The position numbers and the translations under genes were made by a program. From Terriglobales bacterium (lineage in GTDB: Bacteria > Acidobacteriota > Terriglobia > Terriglobales > Acidobacteriaceae), in NCBI GenBank assembly GCA_025936825.1, contig JAICSO010000001.1, positions 1,054,001 through 1,118,000 of the forward strand: 64,000 nucleotides of DNA, read 5' to 3'. This document shows, in pieces, positions 1 to 10,400 of this stretch. Below the pieces are notes generated by a model, which saw only the letters and a list, made by a program, of their open reading frames with translations, ran no database searches and was not told where the DNA came from. Position 1 is the stretch's first letter. Each line of letters opens with the position of its first letter.

Positions 1-1
1 T

Positions 2-1375
2 TTTAACGAAGCTACGCGCCAGACTTTTTCCTGGAGTACGGTCGTGATTCAGCTGTTCATGAGCGCTAGCGTGCTCTATGGGTTGAGCCTGTTCGTGTCC
101 TCCGCGTGCGGCTTCCCGGTTCTGTGGACGGTGATCGGCGCGGGCGCCATCATCATGTTCTATTGCGTTGTCGGAGGCCTCTGGGCGGTGGTCGTAACCG
201 ATTTTCTGCAAGCGTCTATTCTCATACCCTTCTGTCTTGTCCTGGTGATCGCCTCGCTGATGCGGGTGGGCGGCATTACTGGCTTGATCCATTCGCTCCC
301 GCCGGAGCTCAAGACGATCCATGTCAACGGCGAGTTCGGTTGGATTTACATCCTTAGTTGGACCATCATGGTGTCCTTCGGGTACAACACCAGCGCCATG
401 GCGCAGCGCTACTTCAGCGTGGACAACGAGCGCTCGGCGCGCAAAGTCGCGCTGCTCTGTTCGGGACTGTTCGTCGTGGGCGCCTTTATATGGTTCATCC
501 CGCCCATGGCAATGCGGGTCGTCTATCCCGACCTGCACTCGGTTTGGCCGCACGTTACCAATGTGAGCGAGGCCTCTTATGCTGTTGCCAGTCTCACGCT
601 GATGCCGCATGGTCTAATCGGGATCATGCTTGCGGCCATGTTCAGTTCCACGATGGCCAACGTCGGCGCGAACTTCAATGTGAAGTCGGCAATTCTCACG
701 AAAGATATTTATCAGGCCTTGATTCGCAAGAACGCGAACGAAAGAGAACTGCTCATTGTCGGCTGGGTTATGACCTTTCTCGTCAGCGGCTTCACCATTG
801 CGATTGCCGCGGCGATGGCGTCAACTGGCCAGAGTGTTTTCGCCGTGATGCTAACCTTCAACACTCTGATCTCCCTCGCGTACGGCCCACCCGCGCTGCT
901 CGGCCTGGTGATTCGCCGCACGCCGTGGTGGTCCGGGATCGCTTCGTTCGCTATCGGTCTGTTCCTCGGCATTCTCGGCGCGTTTGTTTACCACTGGGGA
1001 CTGATCGAGCAAGTCGCCATCATTATCCCGGCTTCGTTCGGCGTCTTCTTTCTGAGCATGTTGCTCGATCGCGGGGACACGCCGGCTCGCGCTCTGCTCT
1101 TCAAAGACCTGAACACGCCGGTCGACGTAGCAACCGAACTAAAAGACTCCCCCGATTTCACCTCGCAAGTCTTCCGCTTTCTGAGCCGGACCATCGCGTG
1201 CATCGCGGTGCTCAGTCTCCTCCTGCTCCTCGCAACTGCGGGCCGTGACCGCCTGACTATTTTGTGCTTTTCGGGAATTACGCTGCTGGCCAGCCTGCTA
1301 CTGAGTTCGATTCACGGCCGAAAGAATGCGCGGGAAACCGCGGGGAACGCTCTCAAAGCAGAAACTACGATTTAG
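2..1375 (+). CDS. Sodium:solute symporter (SSS family), 5' end missing
   Basis: The reading frame is open to the left edge, so the start codon and first membrane segments lie outside the window. At least ten hydrophobic segments are visible over 458 codons, with the SSS-like stretch YNTSAMAQRYFSVDNER in the middle and a soluble tail near the C terminus. Members of this family couple Na+ influx to uptake of sugars, sialic acid or similar solutes across the inner membrane. Position at the edge of a carbohydrate locus suggests a sugar-type substrate, which cannot be read from the sequence. It converges on the secreted-protein gene, with a hairpin between them. Confidence 0.85.
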   Translation, partial: FNEATRQTFSWSTVVIQLFMSASVLYGLSLFVSSACGFPVLWTVIGAGAIIMFYCVVGGLWAVVVTDFLQASILIPFCLVLVIASLMRVGGITGLIHSLPPELKTIHVNGEFGWIYILSWTIMVSFGYNTSAMAQRYFSVDNERSARKVALLCSGLFVVGAFIWFIPPMAMRVVYPDLHSVWPHVTNVSEASYAVASLTLMPHGLIGIMLAAMFSSTMANVGANFNVKSAILTKDIYQALIRKNANERELLIVGWVMTFLVSGFTIAIAAAMASTGQSVFAVMLTFNTLISLAYGPPALLGLVIRRTPWWSGIASFAIGLFLGILGAFVYHWGLIEQVAIIIPASFGVFFLSMLLDRGDTPARALLFKDLNTPVDVATELKDSPDFTSQVFRFLSRTIACIAVLSLLLLLATAGRDRLTILCFSGITLLASLLLSSIHGRKNARETAGNALKAETTI

Positions 1376-1400
1376 GATTTCGCGAGAAGAGAGGTAAGAA

Positions 1401-1427
1401 GGCCCGCTTCTTTGCGGGAAGCAGGCC
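1401..1427. terminator. Hairpin between convergent genes
   Basis: Two 10-base arms (GGCCCGCTTC and GAAGCAGGCC, one C:A mismatch) flank a 7-base loop. It lies 26 bases after the symporter stop and 8 bases before the stop of the opposite gene, so it probably ends transcription from both sides. No long T run follows. Confidence 0.55.
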
Positions 1428-1434
1428 CCACAAT

Positions 1435-2637
1435 CTACTGCACGGTGACAGTCACTGTCGCGGTCGTCCTTCCATACTGGTTCGTTGAATTCAGAGTGTA
1501 TGTTGTCGTCGCGGATGGGTTCACCACCAGGCTTGTCCCACGGACCGGTCCGACGGGAGTGATGATGTTGTAGATGCTGTTCGAAGCACTCCAACTGAGC
1601 GTCACTGGCTGTCCTGCGCTAACCGTCATCGGGTTCGCGGTGAAACTCGATATCGTCGGCGATGGCCCGCTCGGAACATTTGCCGGTGTGTAGATTGTTC
1701 CCTGCTGCACGACTTCAAAGCTCGAAGCCGTGATGGATTTCAGCAGATTCAGGTCGTTATTGTTCCAGCGGGAGTCGGGCGCACCACTGATGAAAATCGC
1801 GCTCCCGTTATCCGCCAGGATCATTCCGTATTTCTTTAGCGCTGTGAGTATCACTTGGTCATCGGCAGGAAATCCCGATATGTCGAAGCTCGCCTTCAGA
1901 CGCAGACGAGTGCCCATTGGAGGCGCGCTGGTGCTTGTGGTGGTCGAAGCCCAGTGGGTTGCCGGCAATACAAACGCGCGTTGGGAGGTCGGAACGGTAA
2001 AACGCAACGCGTGATTGATCGCGCCCGCGGCCACCTCGTCATACCGGGCCAGGCCCACAAAGACGGGAAGGCCAGCCGCATCTGCCGAAGTCCACGTATA
2101 AGGCCGCTGTTCGTTGATGGTCATGTCCCAGAGGCTCGCCTGGTCCGCGCTCCATGCTCCATTCTTCACGCTCGCGTTGTAAAGCTCGTAGAGCCAACAG
2201 CCGTCTTTGTCGAGCACCAGGACATGCCGGTCGCCATTGCCGGGTTTCGGGTAACCTTCGATCAACGCATTCGCAGGAATCGGCTCCGGCCCGGGATCGC
2301 TCTCGTCCGCGAACGCGTTTAGCGTAACGTTGACTTTCGCTTGCGTACCCGCGACCACCTGGTAAGGGATCCCCAGCGTCTGGTTATGGAACGTGCCGGA
2401 TCCAAAATCGGGATGCAGCGTTACGGTTGATCCGATGAAGTTAATGATGTTGGCAGAATTGGGATCCACGGGCAGCGATGAGATGTCCATGTTCCACAGA
2501 TTGTTCGAGGGAAATGGCACGAAGCCGTTAAGGCTGGTTAATTGACCTACTGTCATTCCACTGCACGTTCCCGACTGGCTCATGGCAGCAGACGAAGCAA
2601 ACAACACGACTGCAACAGCAAACATCAGCTTTCGCAT
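1435..2637 (-). CDS. Secreted protein with C-terminal Ig/PKD-like domain
   Basis: I start the gene at the ATG at 2637, because AAAGGAG lies 7 bases upstream and a clean signal peptide follows (MRKLMFAVAVVLFASSAAMS). A longer reading would run into the hairpin at 2715-2736. The 400-residue product has a central domain of unknown function (about residues 25-310) with the stretch PFPSNNLWNMDIS, then a roughly 85-residue Thr/Ser-rich beta domain (ISSFTANPMTVSAGQPVTLS) of the Ig-like or PKD type common at the ends of acidobacterial exported proteins. It is probably periplasmic or extracellular. It lies downstream of TonB receptor 1 on the same strand, separated by a hairpin. I do not recognise a catalytic motif. 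Confidence 0.75.
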   Translation of the reverse strand: MRKLMFAVAVVLFASSAAMSQSGTCSGMTVGQLTSLNGFVPFPSNNLWNMDISSLPVDPNSANIINFIGSTVTLHPDFGSGTFHNQTLGIPYQVVAGTQAKVNVTLNAFADESDPGPEPIPANALIEGYPKPGNGDRHVLVLDKDGCWLYELYNASVKNGAWSADQASLWDMTINEQRPYTWTSADAAGLPVFVGLARYDEVAAGAINHALRFTVPTSQRAFVLPATHWASTTTSTSAPPMGTRLRLKASFDISGFPADDQVILTALKKYGMILADNGSAIFISGAPDSRWNNNDLNLLKSITASSFEVVQQGTIYTPANVPSGPSPTISSFTANPMTVSAGQPVTLSWSASNSIYNIITPVGPVRGTSLVVNPSATTTYTLNSTNQYGRTTATVTVTVQ

Positions 2638-2714
2638 AACGCTCCTTTGGAGCGCAAGCCGCCCCGCCCCTCGCAACCAGGGCAACTTGCCCTCTGCTGG
2701 TGGTTGAAAGTTGA

Positions 2715-2736
2715 AGGACTCCCTTTCGGGAGTCCT
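2715..2736 (-). terminator. Perfect 9-bp hairpin after TonB receptor 1
   Basis: Arms AGGACTCCC and GGGAGTCCT flank a TTTC loop. On the minus strand the hairpin lies 37 bases after the receptor stop and is followed by a T/C-rich stretch (TTCAACTTTCAA). It probably acts as a terminator or attenuator separating the receptor from the secreted-protein gene. Confidence 0.6.
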
Positions 2737-2772
2737 CATGATTCATTGCGTGACGAGTGGCGATGTGTGTGG

Positions 2773-5700
2773 TTAGAAGGTGATCCGCAGCCGCAAGCGT
2801 GTTGTGCGGCGGCTATCGATTCCTTCCTGTGAGAATGTCGAGAAAGGACGGCCGAAGTCAGGGTTAGGGTCCATTTCCGAAGGGTTGAGCTGCGGCGCTC
2901 GAGTAATTGGATCTACCTGAATGTTAAATCCACCCAGATAGGAGAAGCTGCTGTCGGCGAAATCCTGGTTCGGCATACGTATCGGATGATTGAAAATGTT
3001 ATTAAAGTCGGCGCCGAGTTGCGCCGTCACCCGCTCTCCTAGTTTGAAGTCTTTATGCAAGCCAAAATTCGTTCCCCAGGCGCCGGGTCCCCAGAGGAAA
3101 TTCTTTCTGGCGACTCCGGGATTGGTAAAAACGTCGGATCCCATAGGCGGCGGCAAAAATGCAGCCGCGTTGAATATGGCATCTCCGACATGCTGTTTGT
3201 AGTTTCCACTGACGATCGGTCTGTATCCGATGAAATCATTGAAATCGCCCAGCGCACTGACGGAGTCCACCGCGATATTTCCTGGACCGGCCGAGCGTAG
3301 ATTGTTGTTGCTACCGCAATTCTCACATTGCCAATAGGGCGTGAATGGTGTACCACTTTTGGCAAACATCTGGAACGTCGTTTGCCAACCGCCGATGATC
3401 GCATCAGCCCATCCGGACATTCCGCTTCCCAATTTCTTTCCGCGCCCCAGGGGCAGGTCGTAGATACCATACAGCACAAGTCGGTGACGCGAGACCCAGG
3501 CGTCCCGTGTGTAGTCGGCTTCCCGATTGAAGGGATCGTACGGAACTCCACCCAGGCTGGAGTTGCCGCCGTCAAGCCCGGTCGATTTCTGGTCTGCATA
3601 CGTGTACGACGCGTTAAACATGAGACCACTTGTATAACGTCGCGAAAATTGCACTTGATAGTCGTTCGACTGGCTGTGCCCGTAGTTCCCGAAGGCGAGC
3701 GCAAAATCACCCAGGTTGGGATACGGTAAGCGGGCGTAATCCGCCGGTGAGGGAACACAAGTACCTGCGTCGGGATCACAAGCTGCTATCGGGTTGTCTG
3801 CGATGCCATCTCCGTCCGAGTCTAAAGCCGTACCCCATGGAACATCACTCGGCGCAATTTCATTTAGGTCCACGCCACCGATCAATCCGTGCGCCGTGGT
3901 CCCCAGGTATGAGAAACGCACTGAAGTCTTGAGCCCAAGCTCCCGTTCATAGGTGGCGTTGTACTGCTGCACCAGCGGCGCACGAAGGCCGACCGGCACT
4001 GAGTTAGTCGAGAATGCGCCGCTAACCGTCTGAATATCTCCGCCCGTCATTGGGAAGGGCCAGGGCTGCAGCTGCTGGGGATTTATGCCTTCGTCATCCT
4101 TTGTCCTGGTGATATTGAAGGAGTTGGTCGAAAGCGGATCGCGGATGCCCTGGGCGGCGCTGGTTGGGAAATAGACGCCGTATCCTCCGCGCAGCACAGA
4201 GTTCTCGGTCAACCGGAAAGCAGCGCCGACGCGCGGGGCGAAGTTATTTTTGTCGGTTCGCACAAGGCCGCGGCCGATTCCGAGACCTGACTGGGCGGCA
4301 GTCACAACCGGAAGCGTCTGGGCAACGATCGGATCTAGGTATTGGAAGGTTTTGGCCGATGCGACGATAAACCGCCCTGTGTTGTTGTTGAAAGTTGGAT
4401 CGAAGTTCAGCATGATGTCGTGCTTGTCTACGAACGGCGTCACGACTTCATAGCGAAGCCCAAGATTCAAAGTCAGTCTGGAGTTAACCTTCCAATCGTC
4501 CTGGAAGAAATACCCCTGCTCCCAGTTGTGCACGTCCATGATCGGACGCGCCGTGGGAACAAAAACGACTTTGGAAGCTGGCTCTCCTAACAAAAAATTG
4601 GCAAACGGAGTCGTCTTGCTGCCACGATACGCGATCTGGCCGCGTGGGTTGCTGCGCGACGCCGCGAATCCATCTTGGGCCACGTTACGGACAGCGTCGC
4701 CACCCATCTTGAGGTTGTGCTTACCCACCACCCAAGTCAACGTATCGCCGAAGGTCGCAAGATATTCGTTGGCCTGGCGCTCCGTGTTGCGGTCCCCGTT
4801 CCGCCCGAAAGTAGTAAAGTTGCCCGCAATATTAATGTACGGATGACCATGTGTCGAAAGCTGTGACTGGCCAACCACTGCGGCATAGGCGTCGATCTCG
4901 CTCTGATCAAATCCTATGCTGGAAAGAAAGCTTCCAAGCGTAGTGTTGCTGTGGGTAAAGTTGCTTTCGCGATTAAATCCACCGCGCGCTTCGTTAATCA
5001 GCGTACCGCTGAACATGTGTACCCACGAGCCTGAGAGAGTATTGTCGCGAATGTCTCTCTGGGCCAGCCCGAGTCCTGGCATTGGATTGAACACAGGGGT
5101 TGTCCCGCCGACCGAAGCCTGCGCGTTATACACGCCATAAACGTGGTCCTTGTCGGAGAGGTCATGGTCGATCCGAAGCGTCCCCAAATCTCGTGTCGAG
5201 CCTCCGGGGACTAGGGTTTGGAACAAGGGGCCGACCCGACCGTTTGAGGTATTGATCGCAACCTGCGGACTGATTTTGGGAAAGTAGGTGCTGATCAACT
5301 TTTGCACGTTGGGGTTAAGGAAACGCGAAGGGATGATCAGAAACTGGTTGCCAGCTCCCTGATAGGTGTCATTCGCCTTTTCGGTAGGAGTAAGCTGGCT
5401 TTGAATATCCGCTGGGACGGCCGGTAACGCGGCGGGATCCAGTTGTGAAAAATCACCCGTCCACAACGACGGATGCGGAAGCTTGGTGCTCGAGAAGTTT
5501 ACTGGCGCACGGTTGTAGTTCCGCTCGTACGCCATGAAGAACCAGGTCTTCTTTAGCTTGGGAATCGGGCCACCTAACGATGCGCCAAGATCATTCTCGT
5601 TGAAGTAAGGGGTGGGAAACTTGCTCTGGAAGGGCGTGGGAAGGAACTCTTCCTTCGCGATGATGTCCTGCGTTTGCCAGGCCGCCAGGGCGGAATTCTT

Positions 5701-6447
5701 GTTGTTGTAAAAAATGGACCCGTGAAACTGGTTTTCGCCGCGCTTAGTGGTGATACGAATATTTGAGATTCCCGCATACTCTGCGCTGAAATCATTCGAC
5801 ATCACGTTGACTTCGCTGACTGCTTCGAGAGAAGGCTCACTGGTCGTCGGAGAACCAGAAATTGTGTTGCTTGCGCGCTGCCCGTCAATGGTGAAGTTTG
5901 CGCCGTAGCTCTGAAAACCGAGGAACTTGAATTCGCCCGCATCCACTCCCTGCGTAATATTCGGGTTCAGATACAGGAATTGATAAACGTCGCGGCTGTC
6001 GCGGGGCAGATCAATCACCGCAGAACTGCTTATGGTATTGCTGATGGTCTGGTCCGAAGCATCGATGACAGGCGCTTCTGCGGTGACCACTACGTTTTCG
6101 TTAGCACTGGAAACCTTGAGAATCGCGTTCGCCGTCATCACGTCGCTGCCATTCAGGACGATCCCTGTAATGTCCTGTGTAGTCATCCCCGGGGAAGCAA
6201 TCTTTACGTTGTAGTTCCCTGACGGAAGGCCGAACATCTGGTATTCGCCACTCGAGTTCGTTCGGGTCTGCCGAGTGGTTCCCGTTCGCACGTCGAGAAC
6301 GGTCACACTTGCCCCTCCTACCAGGGCTCCGCTCGAATCTGTGACAGTCCCACGAATCGTGCCGAGGTCGGTACCTTGTCCGAACGCAAACGTGAGCAGG
6401 AGGAGAACACAAAGTGGAAGAACAGCAGCAATAAATCGCGGTTTCAT
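2773..6447 (-). CDS. TonB-dependent receptor, Oar-like, receptor 1
   Basis: Outer-membrane receptor of 1224 residues for TonB-driven uptake of a large ligand, probably a glycan or oligosaccharide. The start at 6447 is chosen because CGAGG lies 7 bases upstream and a signal peptide follows (MKPRFIAAVLPLCVLLLLTF). An upstream in-frame ATG would give an aberrant hydrophobic leader. Residues about 25-110 form a carboxypeptidase-regulatory-like beta domain (GTIRGTVTDSSGALVGGASV). Next come a plug domain and a barrel ending in RLRITF, where the terminal Phe is typical of outer-membrane barrels. The length and layout match the Oar-like receptors that are greatly expanded in Acidobacteria. The divergent neighbour is a DeoR-type regulator, so sugar-dependent control is likely. 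Confidence 0.92.
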   Translation of the reverse strand: MKPRFIAAVLPLCVLLLLTFAFGQGTDLGTIRGTVTDSSGALVGGASVTVLDVRTGTTRQTRTNSSGEYQMFGLPSGNYNVKIASPGMTTQDITGIVLNGSDVMTANAILKVSSANENVVVTAEAPVIDASDQTISNTISSSAVIDLPRDSRDVYQFLYLNPNITQGVDAGEFKFLGFQSYGANFTIDGQRASNTISGSPTTSEPSLEAVSEVNVMSNDFSAEYAGISNIRITTKRGENQFHGSIFYNNKNSALAAWQTQDIIAKEEFLPTPFQSKFPTPYFNENDLGASLGGPIPKLKKTWFFMAYERNYNRAPVNFSSTKLPHPSLWTGDFSQLDPAALPAVPADIQSQLTPTEKANDTYQGAGNQFLIIPSRFLNPNVQKLISTYFPKISPQVAINTSNGRVGPLFQTLVPGGSTRDLGTLRIDHDLSDKDHVYGVYNAQASVGGTTPVFNPMPGLGLAQRDIRDNTLSGSWVHMFSGTLINEARGGFNRESNFTHSNTTLGSFLSSIGFDQSEIDAYAAVVGQSQLSTHGHPYINIAGNFTTFGRNGDRNTERQANEYLATFGDTLTWVVGKHNLKMGGDAVRNVAQDGFAASRSNPRGQIAYRGSKTTPFANFLLGEPASKVVFVPTARPIMDVHNWEQGYFFQDDWKVNSRLTLNLGLRYEVVTPFVDKHDIMLNFDPTFNNNTGRFIVASAKTFQYLDPIVAQTLPVVTAAQSGLGIGRGLVRTDKNNFAPRVGAAFRLTENSVLRGGYGVYFPTSAAQGIRDPLSTNSFNITRTKDDEGINPQQLQPWPFPMTGGDIQTVSGAFSTNSVPVGLRAPLVQQYNATYERELGLKTSVRFSYLGTTAHGLIGGVDLNEIAPSDVPWGTALDSDGDGIADNPIAACDPDAGTCVPSPADYARLPYPNLGDFALAFGNYGHSQSNDYQVQFSRRYTSGLMFNASYTYADQKSTGLDGGNSSLGGVPYDPFNREADYTRDAWVSRHRLVLYGIYDLPLGRGKKLGSGMSGWADAIIGGWQTTFQMFAKSGTPFTPYWQCENCGSNNNLRSAGPGNIAVDSVSALGDFNDFIGYRPIVSGNYKQHVGDAIFNAAAFLPPPMGSDVFTNPGVARKNFLWGPGAWGTNFGLHKDFKLGERVTAQLGADFNNIFNHPIRMPNQDFADSSFSYLGGFNIQVDPITRAPQLNPSEMDPNPDFGRPFSTFSQEGIDSRRTTRLRLRITF

Positions 6448-6479
6448 AGAGAACCTCGTTGGTGGGAAGAAGCTAAAAA

Positions 6480-6544
6480 CGAAAGTAAAAGTAAATAAAA
6501 ATAACAATATGCTTGTCAAGGGAAAAATTAAAAGAAGCTATAAT
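6480..6544. promoter_or_regulatory. Divergent promoter region, receptor 1 / deoR-type gene
   Basis: On the minus strand TTGACA (6514-6519) is followed by an AT-rich stretch that could hold the receptor -10 element. On the plus strand TATAAT lies at 6539-6544, 64 bases before the regulator start. The two -35 candidates overlap in the near-palindrome CTTGTCAAG. The A-rich repeat CGAAAGTAAAAGTAAATAA (6480-6498) recurs in other promoters of this locus and may be the operator of the DeoR-type protein. Confidence 0.5.
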
Positions 6545-6607
6545 AAGACATAGCGGCGACGTCGCACGCGTCACCAGTGACCGGAAGCTATTGGGGGGCT
6601 TAGGCTT

Positions 6608-7411
6608 ATGCATATTTCAACGACAACTTCTTCCCAGTCCAAATTGCTCGCCGAGCAACGGCGCAGGAAAGTCACTGACTTGCTTGAACAAAAAGGGCAA
6701 GTCACTGTTCGGGACCTGGTGGAAAGGTTTGGTATCAGCGCGGTTACAGCGCGCGGCGATCTGGATGCATTAGCGGCGGATGGTTCTGTGATCCGTTCTC
6801 ACGGAGGCGCAGTTCGACGCCTCGAAGCCAGCCAAGATTATCCTCTTCGGCTGAAGGAAATATTGCACCGGGGCGAGAAGATGAAGATCGGTCGTGCTGC
6901 AGCTGAGTTGGTGCAGGCGAACGAAGTAGTCATTCTGGACTCAGGAACGACCACCGCAGAAGTCGCCCGCCAGATAAAAGCGCGAAAAATTCAGAACGTC
7001 ACGGTCATCACCAATGCGCTCAACATCGCCTCCGAACTGATGGATGCATCGGGAATTTCCGTAATCCTGATTGGCGGTCTTTTGCGGCCCGTCTCTTGCT
7101 CGTTTGTAGGTCCGCAAGCCGAGAACATGCTCAAGGAATTTCACGCAGATAGATTATTCCTCGGAGTCGATGGTTTCGACTTGGACATCGGGCCATCCAC
7201 ACCTGATGTGTTTGAAGCCCAGCTGAACGGGCTGATGGTGCAAGTCTCGAAGGAAGTCAACGTTGTCGCCGATTCGAGCAAGCTAGGCCGGCGTAGCGTC
7301 TCGCGTATCGGGGCTGTGGAAAAGGTTCACCGACTTGTTACGGACAACCGTGCGCCTGAAGAATTCACGAGCACTCTGCGCAAAAAGGGCATAGAGGTAC
7401 TTATTGGCTAG
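6608..7411 (+). CDS. DeoR-family transcriptional regulator (AgaR-like)
   Basis: The product has 267 residues. Residues about 15-70 form a DeoR-type winged helix (RRRKVTDLLEQKGQVTVRDL and DLDALAADGSVIRSHGGAV). The rest is the sugar-phosphate-binding sensor domain, with the conserved DSGTTTAEVA, TNALNIA, GGLLRP and ADSSKLGRRS blocks. Family members repress sugar or amino-sugar operons and release DNA when a phosphorylated sugar binds. Nearby AgaS- and NagB-like genes make an amino-sugar phosphate a plausible effector (inference). The last 11 bases overlap the 3' end of the convergent DUF5107 gene. Confidence 0.9.
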   Translation: MHISTTTSSQSKLLAEQRRRKVTDLLEQKGQVTVRDLVERFGISAVTARGDLDALAADGSVIRSHGGAVRRLEASQDYPLRLKEILHRGEKMKIGRAAAELVQANEVVILDSGTTTAEVARQIKARKIQNVTVITNALNIASELMDASGISVILIGGLLRPVSCSFVGPQAENMLKEFHADRLFLGVDGFDLDIGPSTPDVFEAQLNGLMVQVSKEVNVVADSSKLGRRSVSRIGAVEKVHRLVTDNRAPEEFTSTLRKKGIEVLIG

Positions 7412-10400
7412 CCAGCGCTTCGCGCGTGAGGTGGTAGGAAAGAAGCCTATCAGGCAGCAGCAGCGCCTTGCGAAACTTTCTCTGGGATTCCTCTGCGTGC
7501 CCAAGGGATTGTTCGATCATGGCTGCGTTATAGACCCACCAGCCAGCGAATGAACTCGACGCAGACATGGAGTTCGCCTGCTGCAAAGCAGACTGTAGTC
7601 GAGGAACCCACGCGCGATCGTCAAAGTCGGGAAGTTCTTTTGCCGCGCTCCACGCCCACACAATTTCGCCCGCTCCAGTCTTCACGGCTGCGGCTTGGAA
7701 GTGCTGTTTCGCTCCATCAGCATTGCCGCATTTCGCGGCGACTTTCCCGAGTCTGTATTCGACCCGCGCAGAATGCGCGAACACATCCAGCCCGTCACTA
7801 GTAAATGTCATCTGCGGCACCGGCGCCGCAAGTCGGTTAGCAACCGAATCGGCCTCCTCGCAGTGACCATCGCCCGCGAGTTTCAATGCGCGTTCCAGCT
7901 GGATTTCCAACCACACCTGCCGCACATTGGTTCCACCCTCCTCGCGCGCGAAGAAGCGGTTGCGAAATAAATTGGTGGCCCGTTCGAAGTCGCCTGTCTC
8001 GGCCAAGTTCAGAGCCAACTCGTAAACAAGTTCCGCCGGCATGTTCTTCTGGTCGGGGTAGGCCTCGAGGTCCTTCACCCGTTCGGCGCTCGGACGGTTC
8101 AGAATACTTAACGCCTGGCCGGCCCCAATGTACACGGCCTCGTTCTGCGGATCGTTGTGGATTCCCTTTTCAAAAGCCGCCAGTGCTGCTTGAAAATCAT
8201 CCGTCTCATGCAACAGCGCAAGGCCCATGCTCGCGTCAAGCACCGGGAGATTCGGTGTCAGCTCCTGAGCAGTCTTCCACTCGCCCAGCGCCTGGTCGGC
8301 CATTCCCTTCGAGAAATACAAAGTACCCAGAAGGTAGTGCGCGTTCGCGTCGTTCGCATTTGCGTGCAGGGCCGCTCTCAGCACAAGTACGTCTTCCGCG
8401 CTGCTCGGAAAAATGTAAGTCGTGGGAAGCTTCGCAGCCGCAGCGTAATCCGTGGTCGCAGTATGTCCCATTTTCTCGCGACAATAGGCTCGGTAGTACG
8501 CGAGCATTGGGTCGCTGTTCACACTCGGAGCTCCAGGTTCGCTTTGCCCCTCCGGAGGTGAGGGATAGTTACGGGAGAGCACATTGAGTGCAGAGTCGTA
8601 CATGCCGAGCCGAATGTACTCGGCTGCAATGCGGATGATTCGACTGTCGTCATTCGCGAGTTGCTGGAGGTCAACGTTGCCCAGTTCATTTTGCAGGAAA
8701 TAGCTGAGCGGAAAGCGCTGGGATTGTTCTTTGGCGAAGGAAGACGCCTCGGCATCTCCGGCAGCGCGCTCGACAGCGGCCAACTCTTCTACTGTTCGTA
8801 GATCTTCCGGGACCTCTCGTAGCGCCTCTTTGAAATATTCCTTCGCAGTGGTGAACTCCTTGCTGCGCGCGGCAATCTCGCCAAGTTTCAGGGCCGCCGC
8901 GGCTCTCCACGAGGGCAGCCGGTATGCAACCTCAAATGCCGCGCGCGCCTTCTTGTTATCGGGGAGCCCCTCATATGCAAGCGCGAGATAATACGCCGCC
9001 TCGGCGTCCGTTGTATTCCGCTCGTGCACACTCTCCAAATATTGGGCTGCCTCATCAAAACGGAGCAACTGGACACAGAGCCTGCCCGCGGCTTTCAATC
9101 CTGAATAGCTGTCTGGAAATTTCTGAAGAAGCTGCTTGTAAGTGTCCAGCGCAACCAGCAATGCTCCATTCAACTCTTGGTCGTTCCCTAGCTGCAGCCA
9201 ATCGCCTTCGCTCCGGCTCTCCGGCGGCGGCGGACGATGCCTCGGCTGCGGCCCGATTTTGATCTCATTCGCCGGCGTCCAGTCGTATTCGCCTTCCGTC
9301 TGTCGAACAAGAACTAATCCACTGCGATCACGGACCTCGACAGTGTATTTCTGCCCCACATCTGGCGGCACAAGTTTTTTTGACCAGGTGCGGTCTGGAG
9401 CGAGATCCATGTTTTCGCGCACCACGGGTTTTGCGTCACCGGTAACGATCACCGCCGCGCCTGGAATAGGATGGCTTGCATTGAATCCAATTGCGAGCGA
9501 ATTTCCCTCGCGACCTAGGTGCAGAACGCCATTCAGATTCGCGCGGGTGATCCCGCCAATGCCGCGGACCGGCATCCAGTACTCAGAAAACTTAATCGCC
9601 TGTCGCGGCTCCAGGAATGCATACGTCTCCTGATTGCGAAACAGTCCGCTTTGTACTTCTACGTATGCGCTGTCGTTATCGGAAAGTGCCTTGCGCCAAT
9701 CAAGACCATCGGGATCGACGCCCCAGGACCAAATCTTTTTCGCCGGCAGTTCGTTGTAGTTGGCGAAATGCACCGTACCTGAATCCGTGTGTGGATTCCA
9801 GACACCCATGAACGGTTCTCTGCTGCCATGCACGAACAGCGACACCGGTCCATCCGCCTGATTACGGATCACACTCAGATCGTGCCCATGTTCATCCACC
9901 GGCCATGGGTCCACTTCGGTGAATCCGTGCGAGGCCGCAAAGCGCATCGGGTATTGCACTCGCGAATCATCCCAGACTTCGACGCCCGCGTTGTTCCACC
10001 AATAAAAACGATGCCGCGTATCGCTGCGGTTGCTGAGCACGACCCGCTGCTCAAGGACAGTGGATTTCGGTCGCAGCACCATCTCCACGCTCCACTGCAT
10101 GCCGTATACGCGATCCACGTTGCCCACCATTACCGAGGCGCTGCCGTCTTCATGTTTGGAAAACGCGAAATCCACCGGGGAAAGCGACATCCAATTGTGG
10201 GAAACCGGAAAGTTGTACTCCACTCCGAATGCAGCCCATGCTCCCCGGTATCCGATGTTCGCCTTCTTAATAGAAGGGTTGGCATAAAACATAGGCCTGC
10301 CGTTGATCTTGTCGACGCATGTATAAAGGTGTCCTCCCAAGTCGGGGAGGATTGTGCATTTCAGGTATTCATTTTCCAGGAACACTGCCCGCCACGTGTG